Assembly (NCBI GenBank): GCA_027493675.1
Contig: JAOSKI010000043.1
Coordinates: 105,574-169,573, forward strand
Length of the DNA stretch: 64,000 bases
Direction of reading: 5' to 3'
Origin: Microthrixaceae bacterium
Lineage (GTDB): Bacteria > Actinomycetota > Acidimicrobiia > Acidimicrobiales > Microtrichaceae
Shown piece after piece: positions 39,479-49,079 of the stretch; the stretch's first letter is position 1, and each line of letters begins with the position of its first letter. The notes under the pieces are model-generated. The model ran no database searches. It was not told the DNA's origin and saw nothing but the letters and a program-made list of their open reading frames with translations. The translations under genes were made by a program, and so were the position numbers.

Positions 39479-40217
39479 CGGGCATTCCCTTCTGTGGAGT
39501 TGGCCGCAACGGTGCTCTCGGCGTCGTTGGTCTTGGTCTTGGTGTCACTGGACTTGGTATCGCCGGCCTTGGCTTTGGTATCGCCGGCCTCTCTCGTCAC
39601 CCGCCTTCGCATCGCCGGCCTTTGCATCGCCGGCCTTGGCAGCTACCGGCTCGGGAGTCGGCTCAGCAGGTGCGGCCTCGTCGGCCTTCGGGGTTGCAGG
39701 TGGCTTCCGCAGCGGCGGAGGCCGGTTTGGCGAAGCTCACGGTCTTCGCTCCGGGGTGAAGTCGACCTTCGCCGTGGCGCTGTCGGTCTTCGCGGACGCT
39801 GCGGTCGTGCCGTTGGAGGAGGCCGCCGGAGCGCGGGTTGCCGCTGCGGGTGAGGTACCGGACTTGGAGCCGCCCGCTGACTTGGAGGTTCCGGCGTCGG
39901 AGGTCTTGCGGGCTGCTGCCTTGGCAGCCTCGAGCTTCTCCTGACGAGCCGCCTTTGCAGCGGACCTCTTGTCGTCGGCGGCGCTGTCCTTGGCGTCGTC
40001 CTCGCTTGGACACGGACCAGTGGTTCTCCTTCTTCCTGGTGAAGATGGAGCGAATGAGGAACTTGAGCGTGGCCTTCTGGAGCACCACCCGGGTGATGCC
40101 GGGCAGGTCGTCCTCGCACATGCGGATCGAGAAGTCCCAGTGCACCGGTTCGTTGATGGTGCCCTTGACGACGATCTCGCGGCCATTGGACTCCACCGTG
40201 TACTCACGGAAGTCCAT
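39475..40217 (-). CDS. Small-domain protein with Lys/Ala-rich tail, first gene of the cluster (frameshifted)
   Basis: ATG 40217 follows AAGGAAC. Residues 1-65 look globular (YTVESNGREIVVKGTINEPV, then HWDFSIRMCEDDLPGITRVV). After an indel near 40010 the rest (about 170 residues) is low-complexity and very rich in Lys, Ala, Asp and Ser: ARQEKLEAAKAAARKTSDAG, then AKAGDAKAGDAKAGD repeats. At least two more indels lie near 39745 and 39595. The tail resembles the basic tails of nucleoid or scaffold proteins, but the acidic residues make it nearly neutral. I recognise no family. Its place at the head of the operon and the ATGA overlap with oxidoreductase 5 tie it to the system. Confidence 0.6.
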
Positions 40218-40378
40218 CACCAGTTCCTTGCGACCAAGCCCCCGTGATTTCAGTCTCACAACAGATCTCCTCCCGGGTGTTCGACACCGAGTCAGTCCCT
40301 CGCCCCTGTGCGGTACGGAGCCGGGGATCGGAACCCGTTCCGGTTGAACATTACATGAGAAGGCGTGCGTTGCAAACT

Positions 40379-40417
40379 ATCTTCTTGGAAAGGCAACTAC
40401 CACCTTCCCGGAAAGGT
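40379..40417. promoter_or_regulatory. Two 16-bp operator-like motifs upstream of the reductase cluster
   Basis: ATCTTCTTGGAAAGGC (40379-40394) and ACCTTCCCGGAAAGGT (40402-40417) share the pattern AYCTTCYNSGAAAGGY and start 23 bases apart, about two helix turns. A third match lies at 46411. They sit 162-200 bases upstream of the first gene of the cluster. The regulator is unknown; the second TetR gene at 48223 is one candidate. Confidence 0.45.
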
Positions 40418-40505
40418 ATCCCACCCTCTGTGAGGCCCACACCGCAGTGCCGGGGCGGGTCGGAGGGTGCGCCGGGGTGGGCCCGAAGGTGCGCCCGAGC
40501 ACCCG

Positions 40506-40671
40506 CCAACTGACCGGTGTCAGCCGCGGATCCGCAGACACGGTACTTCGAGCCCCGGCGAACTGTCTGGTGTCAACCGCGGATACCGCGCACCACACCG
40601 GTCACTTCGATGCGCCCCGGCGAACTGTCTGGTGTCAACCGCGGATACCGCGCACCACACCGGACAGTTCG
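40506..40671. repeat. Three hairpin-forming tandem repeats
   Basis: A 62-bp unit at 40559-40620 is followed by a 51-bp copy at 40621-40671 that matches it for the first 43 bases; a degenerate copy precedes at 40506-40558. The last copy folds back almost perfectly: CGAACTGTCTGGTGT pairs with ACACCGGACAGTTCG (14 of 15), with an inner CGCGGATACCGCG stem. The array lies between divergent genes, so it is not a simple terminator. It resembles REP-like palindromic elements. The remaining intergenic bases hold no other clear signal. Confidence 0.8.
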
Positions 40672-40698
40672 CATAGGGTGGGCCGCCCGGAGGTCTCC

Positions 40699-42085
40699 AT
40701 GGTTCAGCACCTGGGTTCGTCGTCGTACTGGCACGAGACGTCGCGTCACGTCCCGAGCCCCCGTCCTGGCGGGCGACCACGAAGTCGACGTGGCGATCGT
40801 CGGCGGCGGGTTCACCGGGCTGTGGACCGCTCTGCAGCTACGACAGGCCGATCCGTCGTTGACCGTGGCGGTCATCGAGCGCGAGGTCATCGGCTTCGGG
40901 GCGAGCGGCCGCAACGGCGGCTTCGCGATGACCCTGCTGGACATGAGCCTCGCCCACCTGCGACGCAACCACGGTGACGCGGCGGCCAGAGCGGCCCACG
41001 AGGCAGTGGCGACCTCGGTGACCGAGATGGGCGAGGCGATCGACCAGCACGACATCAAGTGCGAATGGCGCCACGGCGGCCTCATGGTGGTGGCCACCAA
41101 TCGTCCCCAGCAGGAGCGCATCGACGCCGACCTGGCCGCGGCCGAGGCACTGGGCCTGGAGGGCTTCCGCCACCTCTCGGCTGCGGAGGCTCAGGCCGAG
41201 GTCCACTCCCCCACCTATGTCGGAGGACTCCACGAGGACCACTGCGGGGTGCTCCACCCCGCCAAGTTGGCACGCGGTCTGGCCGGGGTGGCGAGCCGCT
41301 CGGGGGTGGAGGTCTTCGAGCGCAGCGATGTGACCGCAATCGACGAGGCCACCGGGCGGATCCGCATCACGACCCCACGGGGCTCCGTGCGGGCCCACCA
41401 GGTCGTGCTCGCCACCAACGCATGGGCCTCGGAGACCGAGTGGTTCCGCAACAAGGTCGTTCCTCTCTACACCTACATCGCGATGACCGAACCGCTCACC
41501 GTGCGCCAGTGGGAGGAAGTGGGCTGGGACAGCCACTGCGGCATCGAGGACAAGCGCAACTACGTGCACTACTACCGCCGCACACTCGACGGAAGGATCC
41601 TGTGGGGCGGCAGCGACGGCGTCATCCACCACCGCGGTCGCATCGCCCCGCGCCACGATCGCAGCAGCCGCGTCCTGGAACGGCTCACCACCACCTTCCA
41701 CCGCACTTTCCCCCAGTTGCGCGACGTCGGGTTCACCCACCACTGGGGGGACCCGTGGGCATCACAGCGGCGTTCCTGCCGATGTTCGGGACCCTGCTCG
41801 GAGGCCGCCTCCATTACGGACTCGGCTGCAACGGCCACGGTGTCGCCCCGAGCCACACCGGCGGCAAGATCCTGCGCGACCTCGTGCTGGGACGCACCAG
41901 CGACCTCACGAAGCTGTGCTTCGTCGACTCCCGTGAGACCAGGTTTCCGCCCGAACCGCTGCGCTGGATCGGCGCCGAGTTCACACGACGGGCGCTGCTA
42001 CGCCAGGACGCCCAGTTCGACGCGAACCGCGGCGGTGGGGGAGATGGAGCCCGCGCTGCTGAAGTTGATCAACCGGCTGGGATGA
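40699..42085 (+). CDS. FAD-dependent oxidoreductase, DAO family (frameshifted)
   Basis: ATG 40699 follows GGAGG and opens MVQHLGSSSYWHETS. After an indel near 40760 come VDVAIVGGGFTGLWTALQLRQ, GFGASGRNGGFAMTLLD, CGVLHPAKLARGLAGVA and QVVLATNAWASETEW. These are the hallmarks of the DAO family (PF01266), close to gamma-glutamylputrescine oxidase and related amine oxidases. A G run at 41745-41750 lacks one base; corrected, the end reads LGCNGHGVAPSHTGGKILRDL. A further indel near 42040 is needed to reach the plausible end LLKLINRLG at 42085. It oxidises an amine or amino acid; the substrate is unknown. Confidence 0.75.
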
Positions 42086-42129
42086 CCACCCTGCCCGGCG
42101 CCACCCAGGCGCTTGTGAGCGGGCGCCGT

Positions 42130-42662
42130 TCAGGCAACCGCACGCATGGAGCGCCTGCGGCGCCGCCGGCGCATCACGCCCACGGCGACGACTGCGCTGG
42201 CGACGACGACCACCCCGATCGCGACCCGTCGACGCCGCTGCTGTGACGCTGCAGCCTCGTCTTCGTCCTGGTAGAACGACGACGGGATCGACAGCGCATA
42301 CCCCGCAGCAGCCATCGCATCCAGGCGAGGGCCGAACTCGACGGTCAGGTCCCGACGCGCAACCGCCTTGAACGGGTTCACCTGCCCGCTGCACAGCTTC
42401 GCCATCTCGAGCCACGGACCGGCGAGCACCGGAGCTCCCTCGGTGGCGCCGTTGGTGACCACGACTTCGTCGCCCCTTGAGCGACAACGTGACCGAGATG
42501 TCGCGGTCCGGATGCCGTCAAGACGACATCTCCTCGGGCCAGGCTCGTCACACGGGCTCTGCCAGGTAATCGCCTGGAAGGTTCTCCTCGAGGAGCCCCC
42601 GAGCATCGTGGCCATGCCGGAGGCTTCGTCGCCGTCGGCGAGGTGACCGTGGGCGTGGACAT
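42130..42662 (-). CDS. SCP2-like protein with C-terminal membrane anchor (frameshifted)
   Basis: ATG 42662 overlaps the stop of oxidoreductase 6 (TGATG). After several indels (about 42620-42480) the clear part reads EVVVTNGATEGAPVLAGPWL, MAKLCSGQVNPFKAVARRDL and TVEFGPRLDAMAAAGYALSI, which follows the sterol-carrier SCP2 pattern. It ends in a hydrophobic helix VAIGVVVVASAVVAVGVM flanked by arginine runs. So this is probably a membrane-anchored lipid-binding protein facing the cytoplasm. The frame through the first half is reconstructed and uncertain. Confidence 0.58.
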
Positions 42663-44263
42663 CAGATCCTCGCCCACCACTTGTCGATGTCGAGGTCCTC
42701 GGCGATGACCTGCAGTGCGTTGTACCCCGGCCCGAAGGTGATGAAGCCGTGTGGGTGCTGCGTGCTGCCCGCCATGTAGAGGCCCTCGATCGGCGTGCGG
42801 AACTGCCCGAGCTCGGGCAGGGGACGCTGGTCGAGCATGTTGGCGAGGCTGATCTCGCCCATCATCCAGTCACCCTTGACCATGTTGGGGAGCTTACGGG
42901 CGATGTCGTGTGGAGTGAAGACCGACCAGTCGACGATCGCATCGTCGGTGACGTTGGGGGCGTAGCGACGCCAGGCGTCGATGCACTTCTGCCCGTACCA
43001 GCGACCCATCGAGTCCCACGCGCCTTCGCCACCGTCTGCCAGCGCGAACGGGGCGAACTGGCGCAACAGGCCGGTGGAATACCCCGGGGGGCGTCGGTCC
43101 GGGTCGTACAGCGAGTTGACCGCTGCGTTCGGCCGCGGCTCCACGGAGTCCGCCCGCGGATCGTCTTCCAGTCCGCATCGAGCTGAGCGGTCGACTCGAT
43201 GCCCAGGTTCACCACCCACGCCCGGTTCACGTCGGGATCGAACTCCTGCCGCGGTGTACTCGGGGAACTCCTGCATCGCGAGGTGCACCGAGAACAGCGA
43301 CCAGTCCTTGTGGGCGACCTCGGTCTTGACCTTGTGTGCGAACTCCTCGGGGATGTCGCCCGGGTCGACGAACTCGAGAAAGGTCTGCTCGACCGACACG
43401 GTGGAGGCGACGACCTTGCGGGCGTTGATCTCGATCCCGTCTGCGGTGCGCACACCGACGGCCCGGTTGCCGTCGACGATGACGTTGGTGACCTCGGCGT
43501 CGGACCACATCACACCGCCGTGCTGCGCCAGGTCGCGCCACAGGGCGTGCGCCAGGCGGTGCGAACCGCCGAGGCACAGGTGCCAGTTGTCGATCTTTCC
43601 GACCAGCAACGGGTAGCCGATGCGAGCCCCGCCACGTCGTTGGTGTAGGAGCACACGGCACCGTGGAAGGCCAGGTGGGCCTTGATGCGGTCGTTGTCGA
43701 AGTGCCGGTCGAGGAACTCGTTGATCGTCTGTCGGCGAAGCTTCACCGAGAGGAACTCCGAGCGGTCCTCCACGCCGAAGGTGCCGAGGGCCTTGGTGAG
43801 GTCCTTCACGTTCAGCGGTGGCTGGTACATGAGCGTGCCGAGCAGCAGGTCGATGAAGCCGTGCGCCTCGCCGTAGAGCCGCTCGAAGGTGGCGGCATCC
43901 TTCTCGGAGAACCTCGCCATCGAAGCGAGGGTCTTGTCCATGTCGGTGTGGATGGTGAGCGCCGTGCCGTCGTCGAAGATCGATGCCATCTGCACCTCGG
44001 GGCGCACGTACTCGATGCCGTGGCCGCGCACATCCAGGTCGGCCAGCAGGGGGGGCCATGTCGACGAAGGTGTGGTAGTTGGCGTGCATGTTGTGCACGA
44101 AGCCGGCCTGCGTGACCTCCTCGGAGCAGAGGCCACCTCCCTCCTCGTGGCGGCGTTCCAGCACCAGCACCTCGAGCCCGCTGCGCGCGAGGTAGGCCCC
44201 GAGGGTCAGGCCGTTGTGGCCCGCCCCGATGATGATGGCGTCGTAGGTGTCCTTGAGGGTCAT
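42662..44263 (-). CDS. Phytoene-desaturase-like FAD oxidoreductase 6 (frameshifted)
   Basis: ATG 44263 opens DAIIIGAGHNGLTLGAYLARSG with LVLERRHEEGGGLCSEE. Later parts include CLGGSHRLAHALWRDLAQHGG, TPHDIARKLPNMVKGDW and the C-terminal GLYMAGSTQHPHGFITFGPGYN. Indels near 44052, 43625, 43240 and 43150 break it. It is related to oxidoreductases 7 and 8 (shared GAGHNGL and ERRHEEGGG). It lies between the two SCP2-like genes, with 1 base and a shared base as gaps, so all are probably co-transcribed. Confidence 0.76.
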   Translation of the reverse strand: MTLKDTYDAIIIGAGHNGLTLGAYLARSGLEVLVLERRHEEGGGLCSEEVTQAGFVHNMHANYHTFVDMAPPAGRPGCARPRHRVRAPRGADGIDLRRRHGAHHPHRHGQDPRFDGEVLREGCRHLRAALRRGARLHRPAARHAHVPATAEREGPHQGPRHLRRGGPLGVPLGEASPTDDQRVPRPALRQRPHQGPPGLPRCRVLLHQRRGGARIGYPLLVGKIDNWHLCLGGSHRLAHALWRDLAQHGGVMWSDAEVTNVIVDGNRAVGVRTADGIEINARKVVASTVSVEQTFLEFVDPGDIPEEFAHKVKTEVAHKDWSLFSVHLAMQEFPEYTAAGVRSRREPGVGGEPGHRVDRSARCGLEDDPRADSVEPRPNAAVNSLYDPDRRPPGYSTGLLRQFAPFALADGGEGAWDSMGRWYGQKCIDAWRRYAPNVTDDAIVDWSVFTPHDIARKLPNMVKGDWMMGEISLANMLDQRPLPELGQFRTPIEGLYMAGSTQHPHGFITFGPGYNALQVIAEDLDIDKWWARI

Positions 44264-44264
44264 G

Positions 44265-44721
44265 TCAGCCTGCCTCTTCGTATGGGGGACGGCCTTGTGG
44301 CCAGGTCGTGTCGACGTCGTTCGCGTACGCCTCGAGCAGCACCTGCACCATCTGCGCCTGGCGCATCAGGAAGCGCATGTCTCCGCGCACCTTGATCGTT
44401 CCCGACAGTGCGGCGTCGATGGGATCCGCGAGCCCGGCCGCGATCTCGTCGAACTCGGTGCCGGGTCCGGTGAACCGGTAGTTGAGCTTCACCGACGGAT
44501 CGTCCTCCTCGAGGTGCGGTACCAGATGCACTGGCCCGCTTCGAGGTGGATCAGGAAACGGCGTACGTCGCCCTCGGCGACGTACGGTGTCTCTGCCGTC
44601 ACCGACGATCTCCACCGCGATGGTGAACTCGTCCTGTGGGACCTCCTTGAGCGTCGCGAGGCGGGCGTTGATGGCCTCCTTGACCGCGTCGTACCACCTC
44701 GGTGGTGTACACATCAGGCAT
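44265..44721 (-). CDS. SCP2 sterol-binding domain protein (frameshifted)
   Basis: ATG 44721 follows GAGGGGGTTATTGAC and starts MPDVYTTEVV. The protein (about 150 residues) reads WYDAVKEAINARLATLKEVP, then after indels near 44690 and 44530 VKLNYRFTGPGTEFDEIAAG, LADPIDAALSGTIKVRGDMR and FLMRQAQMVQVLLEAYANDV, the SCP2 core with its conserved G-KVRGD turn. SCP2 domains bind acyl-CoA, sterols or other hydrophobic ligands. Its position between oxidoreductases 6 and 7 suggests it carries their substrate. Confidence 0.7.
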
Positions 44722-44752
44722 GTCAATAACCCCCTCTCGGTTACGGGACTCG

Positions 44753-46321
44753 CTAGAGCCAGATCCTCGGCTATCACCTTGTACGCGTTGTACCCGGGTG
44801 CCGCGTGCACACCCCCGCCGGGATACGCCGACGGCCCACACAGGTAGAGGTTGGGGATCTCGAGGCGGTAATCGGCTGCCTCCGGCCAGGGGCGGTTGGG
44901 GCCCATCTGGTCGGGCGCCATGTCGCCCAGCAGGCAGTCGCCCTCCCACATCAGGTTCTTGCGCTCCATCTGATCCGGCGTGTAGAGCTTCATCGCCACG
45001 ACGTTGTCGTGGTTCGCGTTCGGGGCGAACTCGCCCCAACGCGCCAGGAACCTCTCCATGTAGGAAACCCGGATGTCCTCCCACTCCTGAGCGCTGTAGT
45101 AGCTCGCCATCGGGAAGAAGAACCAACCGGTCGCGCTGTGGCGACCCTCGGGTGCCTGCGACGGATCCCAGATGCTGTTCACCCAGGTCCCCGCGGCGGG
45201 TTCGGGCAACCAGCCCGAATGGGCCGCACGGATGTAGCGCTCGACGTCCTCGGGTTGGTCGTAGCCGACCACGGTGTAGAAGCACTCGTCGATGTCGGGG
45301 TCCCAGCGAGCCGAGGTGTACTGCGGCGCGTCGCGCAGGCACAGCATCGGGGTGGCCAGCACGCCACTCGGGCCGTAGCGGAAGTCCTTGGCCCGCTTGT
45401 AGAACAGCGGGCTCACGTGGTCGGGGCCGACCATGTCGACGATCACCTGGCGCACATCCGCGCTCGCCACCACGCACTGGTGGCACGGAACTCCATGCCG
45501 CGGGCCACCACGCCGACGGCCCGGCCGTCCTCGACGATGATCTTCTCGACCTCGGCGTTCTCGATGAGGTCGACGCCGTGCGCGTAGCAGGCCTGCGTCA
45601 TGGCCTTGGCCAACGTGTGGGTACCGCCCTTGGCCATGCGGAACCGGCCGACCATCCACATGAGTGCGGTGGGGACCATGCCCCCGGTGCCGGCCTGGTC
45701 GAGCGGCACACCGAACTCGACCGCCATGCGGTACAGCAGCGTACGCATCTCGGGGGATTCGAACAGCTCGTCGATGACGGCCTTGGGCGACTTCACCGCG
45801 AAGTGCGGACCGACGCCCATGTCGCCGAACATGTCGCCGAGCATCGCCGCCTGTGCCTCGTTCATCCCCTCGAAGGGAGGGTTGTAGATGCCGATGCCGA
45901 GGAACGGGCCGAACTCCATCGTGCGCTGCTTGAGCTCCATGAAGGTGTCGGCGTCGGCCTTGGAGTAATGCGCTATCGACGCATGTGACTTCTCGAGCAG
46001 GTCGTTGCGGTGCAGCACGATCGGCGGGCGACCGTCCGCGAACGCGATGCCCGCCTGGTTCTCAGGCGTGATCGAGCGCAGCCCGCAGTTCTCGAGATCG
46101 AAGTCCTCGATCATCGGGATGATGTCGAAGAACTCCATGTAGTTGGCGTGCAGGTTGAACCGGTAGCCCGGCTCGAGGGGCTCCTCGGTGTTGACCCCAC
46201 CACCCTCTTCGTGGCGACGTTCGATCATCGCCACCTTCAACCCGGCCCGGGCCAGGTAGGCGGCGGTGCACAGGCCGTTGTGGCCTGCTCCGATGACGAT
46301 GGCGTCGTAGACCTTGCTCAT
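44753..46321 (-). CDS. Phytoene-desaturase-like FAD oxidoreductase 7 (tandem duplicate; frameshifted)
   Basis: ATG 46321 opens YDAIVIGAGHNGLCTAAYLARAG with MIERRHEEGGGVNTEEPLE. It also has MAKGGTHTLAKAMTQACYAHG and the end NLYLCGPSAYPGGGVHAAPGYN. An indel near 45465 breaks it. I place the stop at TAG 44753, which needs one more indel near the end; without it the frame would run into the SCP2 gene. Oxidoreductase 8 directly upstream is very similar in most segments, including whole motifs such as CYAHGVDLIEN, so the pair arose by tandem duplication. Confidence 0.77.
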
Positions 46322-48075
46322 AGGTTCACCCCCGGGAAGGCCGAGGGTCGGCTCTGGTCCACCCCCGTGCGTCCAACTAGACAGGCGCACGTTCTAGCAG
46401 AACTCCAGGTACCTTTCGCAGAAGATACTCCGGTGGGGCCGCCGGCGGTCGGCGAACCCACCTTCGACCCCTTCACCTCAGTAACCCCTGTCGGTCGCGG
46501 GCTGGGCAGGCCCAGGTCCTCCGCGATGATCTTGTAGGCGTTGTAACCCGGCGCCGCATGCATGCCTCCGCCGGGGTAGGCCGACGGGCCGCACAGGTAG
46601 AGGCCGTCGACGTGCAGCCGGTAGTCGGATGCCTCGGGCCAGGGGCGGTTCGGCCCCATCTGGTCGGGCGACATCTCACCGTTGGAGAAGTCGCCCTCCC
46701 ACATGTAGTTCTTCCGCTCCATCTGATCAGGGGTGTAGAGCGCATCCGCGATCACGTTGTCGCGGGTCATGTTCGGCGCGAACTGCTCCCACCGCTTGAG
46801 GAACCGGTCGTTGTAGGTGGCGCGGACCTCGGCCCACTCCTGCGCGGACACCTCGCTGGCGCAGGGGAAGAAGTACCAGCCGGTGGCCGAGTGCCGACCG
46901 GGGGCGCCTGGGACGGGTCCCACAGGCTGTTGACCCAGGTGCCCGCAGCGGGTTCGGGGATGATCCCCGAGTAGGCATCGCGGATGTAGCGGATGCATTC
47001 CTCTGGAGTGTCGTAGCCGACCACCGTGTAGTGCGTCTTGTTGATGTCGGGATCCCAGCGGGCGGACGAGTAGTCGGGCGCCTCGTAGAGGCAGTACATC
47101 GGCGTGGCGAGCACATGGCTGGGGCCGAAGCGGAAGTTCTTCGCCCTCCGCACCCACTGGGCCGGCAGGTGCTCCTCGCCGACGTGCTGCAACAGGGTCT
47201 GCTTGGGATCCGCGTTGGTGACCACGCACTTGGTGGCCCGGAACTCCGTGCCCCGGGCGACAACACCCACCGCGCGGCCGTCCTCGACGATGATCCGCTC
47301 GACCTCGGTGTTCTCGATGAGATCGACTCCGTGTGCATAGCAGGCTTGGGTCATCGCCTTGGCGAGGGTATGGGTGCCGCCCTTGGCGAGTCGCCAACAG
47401 CCGATCATCCAGGGCAGGGCGGTGAGCATCATGCCTGCGGAACCCGCAGTGTCGATGCCGACGCCGAACTCGACGCTCAGTCGGTACATCAGGGTGCGAA
47501 GCTCGGGTGATTCGAACATCTCGTCGATGATCACCTTGGGTGTCTTCGCTGCGTCCTTGCCGGTGACTCCCATGTCGCCGAACATCGACTCGACCATCTC
47601 GGCCTGGGCCTGCTCCATCCCGTCGAAGGGCGGGTTGTAGATGCCCATCCCGAGGAACATGCCGAAGTCCATGGTGCGGTTCTGGATCTCGACATAGGTG
47701 TCGGCGTCGGCTTTGGAGTACTGCGAGATGCTCTTGTGGGTCTTCTCGAGAAGGTCCTTTGCGGTGCAGCACGATCGGCGGTCGACCGTCGGAGAACGCG
47801 ATGCCCGCCTGGTTCTCCGGGGTGATCGAGCGCAGTCCGCAGTTCTCGAGGTCGAAGTCCTCGATCATCGGGATGATGTCGAAGAACTCCATGTAGTTGG
47901 CATGGAGGTTGAAGCGGAATCCCGAGACCACCGGGTCCTCGGTGTTGGCTCCGCCACCCTCTTCGTGGCGACGTTCGATTATCGCCACCTTCAGCCCGGC
48001 GCGGGCCAGGTAGGCGGCGGTGCACAGGCCGTTGTGGCCTGCTCCGATGATGATCGCGTCGTAGGTCTGTGGCAC
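46318..48075 (-). CDS. Phytoene-desaturase-like FAD oxidoreductase 8 (tandem duplicate; frameshifted)
   Basis: GTG 48075 has AGGAG at the right distance; ATG 48090 would sit on that ribosome site. The protein reads YDAIIIGAGHNGLCTAAYLARAG, IIERRHEEGGGANTEDPVV, LAKGGTHTLAKAMTQACYAHG and GLYLCGPSAYPGGGMHAAPGYN. Indels near 47758 and 46905 break it. After the normal end (EDLGLPSP) the frame stays open for about 60 low-complexity residues to an ATGA overlap with oxidoreductase 7. A one-base change would instead end it at 46473. The 46411 motif lies within this stretch. Confidence 0.77.
   Translation of the reverse strand: MPQTYDAIIIGAGHNGLCTAAYLARAGLKVAIIERRHEEGGGANTEDPVVSGFRFNLHANYMEFFDIIPMIEDFDLENCGLRSITPENQAGIAFSDGRPPIVLHRKGPSREDPQEHLAVLQSRRRHLCRDPEPHHGLRHVPRDGHLQPALRRDGAGPGRDGRVDVRRHGSHRQGRSEDTQGDHRRDVRITRASHPDVPTERRVRRRHRHCGFRRHDAHRPALDDRLLATRQGRHPYPRQGDDPSLLCTRSRSHREHRGRADHRRGRPRGGCCRPGHGVPGHQVRGHQRGSQADPVAARRRGAPAGPVGAEGEELPLRPQPCARHADVLPLRGARLLVRPLGSRHQQDALHGGRLRHSRGMHPLHPRCLLGDHPRTRCGHLGQQPVGPVPGAPGRHSATGWYFFPCASEVSAQEWAEVRATYNDRFLKRWEQFAPNMTRDNVIADALYTPDQMERKNYMWEGDFSNGEMSPDQMGPNRPWPEASDYRLHVDGLYLCGPSAYPGGGMHAAPGYNAYKIIAEDLGLPSPRPTGVTEVKGSKVGSPTAGGPTGVSSAKGTWSSARTCACLVGRTGVDQSRPSAFPGVNL
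46411..46426. promoter_or_regulatory. Third match to the 16-bp motif
   Basis: Read on the minus strand this is ATCTTCTGCGAAAGGT, matching AYCTTCYNSGAAAGGY from 40379-40417. It lies 90 bases upstream of oxidoreductase 7, toward the start of that gene. It could mark an internal promoter. Based on three sites only. Confidence 0.4.
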
Positions 48076-48222
48076 GGAGGCTCCTCGCATGACGGCATAC
48101 GGTTCCTGTGGTTGGCACAGACTAACAGAAAACGTGCGATGTGCAAGTGGGACTTTCGGCTATACTCGTGGCCGCACACGGCTGGGAGCCCAGGATCGAC
48201 GATTCCGCAGAGGGGAGAGACG

Positions 48223-48857
48223 ATGCCGCAGAACGAGATGACCACGGATCCGCCGGTCGAACCCCTCGACGCGGCGGACCCCGAGGCCCGATCACCAAAC
48301 GCCGAGCGCATCCTCGCCGCCGCAGAGGAGTGCTTCGCCCGCTACGGATTCAACAAGACCTCCATGGAGGACATCGCCCGCACCGCCGGGCTGTCACGCC
48401 GGAGCGTCTACCGCCACTTCCCGACAAGGCCGCCCTGTTCAACGAGGTCGCCGCGGCACGAGCACGCATCTTCTTGGAGGAGATCGTGCGTCGCACCGCC
48501 GAGCTCGAAGGGCTGTCCGCGCAGATCGAGGAGGTCGCACGACTCACCAACCGCTTCGTGCGTGAGGACCCGATCAGCGCTGCGCTGCGTCTGGCGGATC
48601 CCGACTCGCTCGCCAGGATGGTCTCCACGGAGGCACGCGAGCTCATCAGCATGGCGATGGACGCGATCGTGCCCCTCATCGAGACCGCACGCGACACCGG
48701 CGAGGTCCGCGCCGACCTCCACGTCATGCGCGCCGCCGAGTGGATCGCGCGCATGGTGTTCTCGCTCAGCGCCACGCCCTCGGTCACCTTCGACATCGAC
48801 GACCCCGAACAGACCGCGGCGTTCATCCGCGAGTTCCTCCTGCCGGGCCTGCGCTGA
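48223..48857 (+). CDS. TetR-family regulator 2 (frameshifted)
   Basis: ATG 48223 follows GAGGGGAGAGACG. The HTH is classic: ERILAAAEECFARYGFNKTS, MEDIARTAGLSRRSVYRHF and, after one missing base near 48420, PDKAALFNEVAAARARIF. The C-terminal domain is helical with VSTEARELISMAMDAIVPLI and AAEWIARMVFSLSATPSVTF. It is divergent from oxidoreductase 8 with a 147-base gap, so it probably controls the oxidoreductase/SCP2 operon. The gap holds GGCTATACTCG, a possible promoter -10. Confidence 0.82.
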
Positions 48858-49079
48858 GGATTCCGGTGCTCTGCGCCGCCGCGGATCCTCGAAGCCGGCG
48901 TCGAAGTGCCTGAGGATCACCTGAGCACGAACTGATCGACGCGAATCACGATGCTCCTGTCACGAACTGCGCCATCGTGGTGCAACATCGAAAACAGGAG
49001 GGAACCCGATGAACATTCACATGAGGAACACCGGAGCCGCAGAGGCCGGCGGATCCAACTCCACGAGAGGACACACCAC

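Noticed and set aside
40506..40671. Possible CRISPR array
   Set aside because: Only two good copies plus a degenerate one, with no unique spacers between them and no cas genes. The units are contiguous fold-back sequences.
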